From DATCJY01 sp036562565 (GTDB lineage Bacteria; Bacteroidota; Bacteroidia; Flavobacteriales_D; Sanyastnellaceae): a DNA stretch of 26,984 bases. Below are positions 23,265-26,984 of this stretch, piece after piece (position 1 is the stretch's first letter; each line of letters starts with the position of its first letter). The stretch is taken from NCBI GenBank assembly GCA_036562565.1, contig DATCJY010000086.1, positions 1-26,984 on the forward strand, written 5' to 3'. Made by a program: the position numbers and the translations under genes. The notes under the pieces were generated by a model that saw only the letters and a list, made by a program, of their open reading frames with translations, was not told the origin of the DNA and did no database searches.

Positions 23265-26200
23265 TTATCGCAGTAAGAAGACGTGTCCTTCATACATACG
23301 CTCTTCGTCTGAGCCCTTGAGCTGAATGATGATCTGCCAGTTATAGACTTCGTCTTTCGCATAATATTCGCCACCCCGCACATTGCCGAGCCATGGTTCA
23401 TCATAATCATTCGTTTCGAATATGGTCGTTCCCCAGCGGTCGAAGATGCGTAGGACATATTTATTGATGAATGACTTTCCTGTAATAACTGGAAGGAAGA
23501 CTTCATTGATGCCATCGTCATCTGCGGTGAACGCATTGGGCACATACACGTTGAACATATCGTGAATAATCACGGCATCTTTTTTCTCCGCTTTGCAACC
23601 GTACATATTCCAAACCGTGAGCGTTACTGGCCAAATGCCGGCATTGGGATATGTGTAAGTTGTATCATGCGCCTCACCATAGGCCCCGTCACCAAAGTAC
23701 CATAGAGAGCGGTAAGCATTCACACTGGTGTTATGGAATTGAATCTGCGATTCGTAAACGGTAGTCTCGCTAGGCTCCATCCAGAAATCTGCAATCGGTT
23801 TGGGAAAGACAATCACATAGTCTTCCAGTTGTAAAGTGTCTTTACATCCATTGTCATTCAATGCCACAAGCGTGATGTCATAACGGCCGGGGATGAGGTA
23901 TTGAAAAGATGGATTGTCTTCAACTGAAGAAACACCATTGCCAAAGTCCCAAACAATGTTGGTGGCGTTGCTGCTTTGATTGGAGAAGAACACTTCCAAC
24001 GGTACACATCCTTGTCGAGGTGTTGCACTCAAAGCCGCCTGTGGAATATCGGATAGTTCATAGGTGTTAGAGGATGTAGAAGAACATCCGTATTGATTGG
24101 TAGCAGTGAGCTGCACAACGTAGGTACCTACCTCGGTAAACACAATGGAAGTGTTCACATCATTGCTGATTGGGGTGTTGTTAAACGACCATTGATAGCC
24201 ATTGGCATATTGAGATTGGTTGTCGGTTGAAACTATTTGTGGCAATTCGCACACATCGAAATCCGGCAATTGAAATGCGCTCATAGGTTGAGGTGAAACT
24301 ACCAATTGCACTTCGGCCGTATCGCGGCACAGTTGCATGTCTTGTACAATGAGCTGCACGGTGTATGTTATAGCATCTTCTCCGTTATGTACGAATGTGT
24401 GACAAGGTGAATGGCTGTTAGAGCTGTTGCCATCACCAAATTGCCAAGTAAAAAAATGACCATTGCTGGAGGTGTTGTCGAAACAAACTTGGAATGGACT
24501 GCAGCCTACTTGTTGAGATGCGGTTAATTGAGCATCCGGTCCATCCAGAACGGTTATAGCGTGGGCTACGGATGCAGTGCATCCGGTTGAAGTCAATCCT
24601 GAAAGTTGAACAGTATAAGTTCCCGGCTCGCTGTAATGATGTTGTGGATGGGATAATCCGGATGTAGTGCCATCACCGAAATTCCAGAACAACTCCATGT
24701 TACTGTTTGTCGGTGTGAATTGTATGGGACTGTGTAAGCAAGAAACATTCACATCACTCGTGAAATCAATGGATGGTGTTGGATGCACGGTTATCACAAC
24801 AGAGGAAGTATCATAACTGCAACCGTTGTTCACGTATTGATAGATGGTGTACTGTCCGTGTGAATACACTTGCGATGGATTGTTATCGCTGGTGGTGCCA
24901 TAACCATCACCAAGGTAGTAACTGATGTTGGTTCCTCCTTCGCTATAATCCGTAAATTGTACCAGCAAAGGCTCACATCCTTCCGTGACACTGGTATTAA
25001 AGAAACTTAATACGATGTTGGGCAAAACTGTAATGACGTGTGATGCCGAATCACGACCACAGCTATTTTCAAGATATAGCCAGATGGTGTATTGAGAAGT
25101 ATCATTCTCGGTGTAATAGGTGTGTGAAATGGGTTCAAACTCATCACCGTATGTGCCATCACCAAAATCCCATAAATAGGTTTCCGGTAAACCGACAGAC
25201 GTATTGTTAAACTCGACAGGGAAAGGCGAGCAGAAGGTGTTGAGTGTTGTCCCAAAGGAAGCTTGCGGCTTTGGATGCACCGTAATCAATGCACTGTCGA
25301 TACTGCTTCCGCAAAAATTGGAAACAGTGAGATAAATGGGATAAGTGACAATGTCGGGACCTTGTGGATAGGTAACAATCCCCGGAACAGTGTCTGTACT
25401 TGTTTGCAAGGCAAGATCCCAATAAAAACTCATTAGTTCGCCCACCGAGTTGTTTCCGAATTGCACTTCAAATGGTGCACAGCCTTCATCGGATGGGAGC
25501 GTGATATCAGCAACAGGAGCGTTGAAAATCTCGATGGACTTCTGAATGGTGTCGCGGCATCCAAGCGTGTTTTGTGCAATGAGTTGGATGTTATATACCC
25601 CGGGAGCATCAAATGCAATGTCAGGATGTTCACCTGTGAGTGTCGTTTCATTACTCAGGTTCCATGTATAGCTTGTGGCATTGGTTGCGTTATTGGTATA
25701 GGTGATGTTTGATGCAGTACAACCTTGAGGAGTTACACTGAATTCTGCTTGGGGCACGGTGTGTACGATTACGGTGGTTGTAGATGAATCGCGGCAACCT
25801 GTCAACGGGTCTTCATACCAATAAAGAATGGTATTGTTGGAGTCAGCAATGGCCGGGTCGAACCAACCGTTTTGAGCATTGACGATACCTGTTCCTTCCC
25901 ATGTACCTCCTGTTGCCGGGGTGTTTCCGGTAAGTGGCGTAACGGCTTCATTGGCGCATATCTCCATGCCAAGTCCGGCATTTACAACAGGGGGAGCCAG
26001 GATGGTCAATGTCATCTGATCACTGGTGAAACAAGTACCGGAACCTGTGCTGTACGTGAGAATATGGCTACCTACACCTGCAACTTCCGATTGTATGATA
26101 CCGCTTGTGGCATGGATGATTCCGGGGCCGCTCCAGTTGCCGCCTGTTGCAGGTGTGAAATTGGTCAATTGGTGTACTCCATGGTTCAGGCAAAGTGTGA

Positions 26201-26984
26201 TGTCCGGACCAGCATCAGCAACTGTGGGTTCCACAACTGTGATTGTAAGGGAATCACTCGCTATGCAAGAAGTTGAACCTTCGGTATAGGTATAATGCAC
26301 CACAAAGCTGCCTGTTCCATTTGGTGTGAATGTGCCTGATGCGTTGATATGCGGGCCACTCCAGCTTCCTCCTGTTGGAGTAAATCCTGTAAGTGCAGTA
26401 GAAATGGGTTGATTGCACAAGGTGATGTCTTCACCTGCATCTACAACAGGCAACGGGTTGATGGTGATGGTTACTTCATCGGTATTCGTGCAACCCTTTT
26501 CATCGATAACGGATAACGTATATGTCGTAGTGGTGGTGGGCCAGACGAGTGGATTGGCTATACCTGTATTGCTCATTTGTAAGCCGCTCCATGTGTAAGA
26601 TACAATTGCTCCATTCGGACAGTTTGAGCAAATGGCTTGCAATTGTGTGGTGTCACCAAGGCATAATGTAGTATTTGCTCCTGCATCTATTAATGGTAAA
26701 CTGCGCACAAGCACCACTGTGGTATCTGTTGTAAGACATGAGCCGGTTCCTTGCGAGAGAACGAGTGTATGAGTACCCGCCACCGAAGGCGTAAACAATC
26801 CCGTGGGTGATACCAGTGGCGAACCGGTCCAAGTGCCGATGGGCAATTGAAATGGCGCATCATTAATACAGAATGCTGTATCCGGTCCGGCATCTACTTG
26901 TGTCGGGTCAACGATGGTGATATTCATTTCATCACAAGCAGAACATCCGGTGGTGCTGCTTTCAAAGCAATAAGTCAAGGTGAC
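23265..26984 (-). CDS. giant PKD-repeat surface protein with T9SS type B (gliding-motility-associated) C-terminal domain, N-terminus outside the window
   Basis: The frame is open through the right edge, so the true start and signal peptide are missing; at least 1239 residues are visible. From the N-terminal side there are about five Cys-containing modules marked by DAGxD...LC and often GG-W-SGPGI (about 26950-25760). About nine PKD domains follow (about 25755-23570), several with the WDFGDG-type signature (LWDFGDGT, FWNFGDGT, TWQFGDGN, VWDFGNGV, LWYFGDGA) and a Cys near each start. The last 95 residues (23268-23552; VYVPNAFTADDDGIN, IFDRWGTTIFET, YNWQIIIQLKG) are the CHU_C/T9SS type B sorting domain. 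The protein is exported and displayed at the surface or released, and is probably an adhesin; no catalytic domain is visible. Its last codon is one base from the coaE stop. Confidence 0.93.
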   Translation of the reverse strand, partial: VTLTYCFESSTTGCSACDEMNITIVDPTQVDAGPDTAFCINDAPFQLPIGTWTGSPLVSPTGLFTPSVAGTHTLVLSQGTGSCLTTDTTVVLVRSLPLIDAGANTTLCLGDTTQLQAICSNCPNGAIVSYTWSGLQMSNTGIANPLVWPTTTTTYTLSVIDEKGCTNTDEVTITINPLPVVDAGEDITLCNQPISTALTGFTPTGGSWSGPHINASGTFTPNGTGSFVVHYTYTEGSTSCIASDSLTITVVEPTVADAGPDITLCLNHGVHQLTNFTPATGGNWSGPGIIHATSGIIQSEVAGVGSHILTYSTGSGTCFTSDQMTLTILAPPVVNAGLGMEICANEAVTPLTGNTPATGGTWEGTGIVNAQNGWFDPAIADSNNTILYWYEDPLTGCRDSSTTTVIVHTVPQAEFSVTPQGCTASNITYTNNATNATSYTWNLSNETTLTGEHPDIAFDAPGVYNIQLIAQNTLGCRDTIQKSIEIFNAPVADITLPSDEGCAPFEVQFGNNSVGELMSFYWDLALQTSTDTVPGIVTYPQGPDIVTYPIYLTVSNFCGSSIDSALITVHPKPQASFGTTLNTFCSPFPVEFNNTSVGLPETYLWDFGDGTYGDEFEPISHTYYTENDTSQYTIWLYLENSCGRDSASHVITVLPNIVLSFFNTSVTEGCEPLLVQFTDYSEGGTNISYYLGDGYGTTSDNNPSQVYSHGQYTIYQYVNNGCSYDTSSVVITVHPTPSIDFTSDVNVSCLHSPIQFTPTNSNMELFWNFGDGTTSGLSHPQHHYSEPGTYTVQLSGLTSTGCTASVAHAITVLDGPDAQLTASQQVGCSPFQVCFDNTSSNGHFFTWQFGDGNSSNSHSPCHTFVHNGEDAITYTVQLIVQDMQLCRDTAEVQLVVSPQPMSAFQLPDFDVCELPQIVSTDNQSQYANGYQWSFNNTPISNDVNTSIVFTEVGTYVVQLTATNQYGCSSTSSNTYELSDIPQAALSATPRQGCVPLEVFFSNQSSNATNIVWDFGNGVSSVEDNPSFQYLIPGRYDITLVALNDNGCKDTLQLEDYVIVFPKPIADFWMEPSETTVYESQIQFHNTSVNAYRSLWYFGDGAYGEAHDTTYTYPNAGIWPVTLTVWNMYGCKAEKKDAVIIHDMFNVYVPNAFTADDDGINEVFLPVITGKSFINKYVLRIFDRWGTTIFETNDYDEPWLGNVRGGEYYAKDEVYNWQIIIQLKGSDEERMYEGHVFLLR

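Noticed and set aside
25872..26276. 134-aa open frame opposite the PKD-repeat protein
   Set aside because: Its Cys-rich composition comes from the complement of Thr/Ala-rich codons; there is no motif and no start context.
23265..26984. Tandem DNA repeats or a CRISPR-like array in the repeat-rich surface protein gene
   Set aside because: The repeats are at the level of protein domains and differ strongly at the nucleotide level, with no regular spacer-repeat unit.

Overview
The window comes from a member of the Bacteroidota. The evidence is: two secreted proteins with type IX secretion (T9SS) C-terminal sorting domains, one type A and one of the gliding-motility-associated type B class; a promoter matching the Bacteroidota TTTG / TAnnTTTG pattern at 1065-1094; a fused CcoN-CcoO oxidase subunit; a DUF4924-type protein; and a lysyl-tRNA synthetase with a C-terminal extension of the kind I recall from this phylum. 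I cannot place it to genus. I saw no rRNA, tRNA, insertion sequence or CRISPR array, and the gene content looks chromosomal.

Layout. 1-952 (+): end of an ABC exporter half and a small conserved protein. 1065-2868 (+): promoter, a secreted T9SS type A protein and a strong terminator. 3026-4263 (+): an OmpH/Skp-like chaperone overlapping a DUF4924-like gene, ending in a bidirectional hairpin shared with a lone receiver-domain protein (4289-4789, -). 4855-7716 (-): lysS, then an OmpA-type coiled-coil lipoprotein, each with its own terminator. 7717-8047: a 331-bp regulatory region. 8048-14372 (+): the cbb3 cytochrome oxidase operon ccoS, ccoNO (fusion), ccoQ (too short for a usual ORF cutoff), ccoP, ccoG, ccoH and a TauE/SafE membrane protein. 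14374-14919 (-): a lipocalin lipoprotein. 15032-21061 (-): a five-gene operon transcribed in the order universal stress protein, unknown 135-aa protein, ccoI copper ATPase, PAS histidine kinase, receiver-CRP/FNR fusion. 21283-23263 (+): creD-like gene and coaE. 23265-26984 (-): a giant PKD-repeat T9SS type B surface protein that runs off the window.

How it fits together. The core is a complete high-affinity (microaerobic) respiration locus: oxidase subunits, copper delivery (CcoI), assembly factors (CcoS, CcoG, CcoH) and, in the same minus-strand operon as CcoI, a two-component pair resembling a condensed FixL-FixJ-FixK relay. The kinase PAS domain has a His in the position of the FixL heme ligand, and its likely partner is a receiver fused directly to a CRP/FNR-type DNA-binding protein. 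The sequence offers candidate targets: two FNR/FixK-type inverted repeats (TGAY-N4-RTCA) 22 bp apart upstream of ccoS, and one more upstream of the minus-strand operon. This suggests both halves of the locus are controlled together, and probably autoregulated, by the fusion regulator. The parts are known families; the sites, the heme assignment and the circuit are inference.
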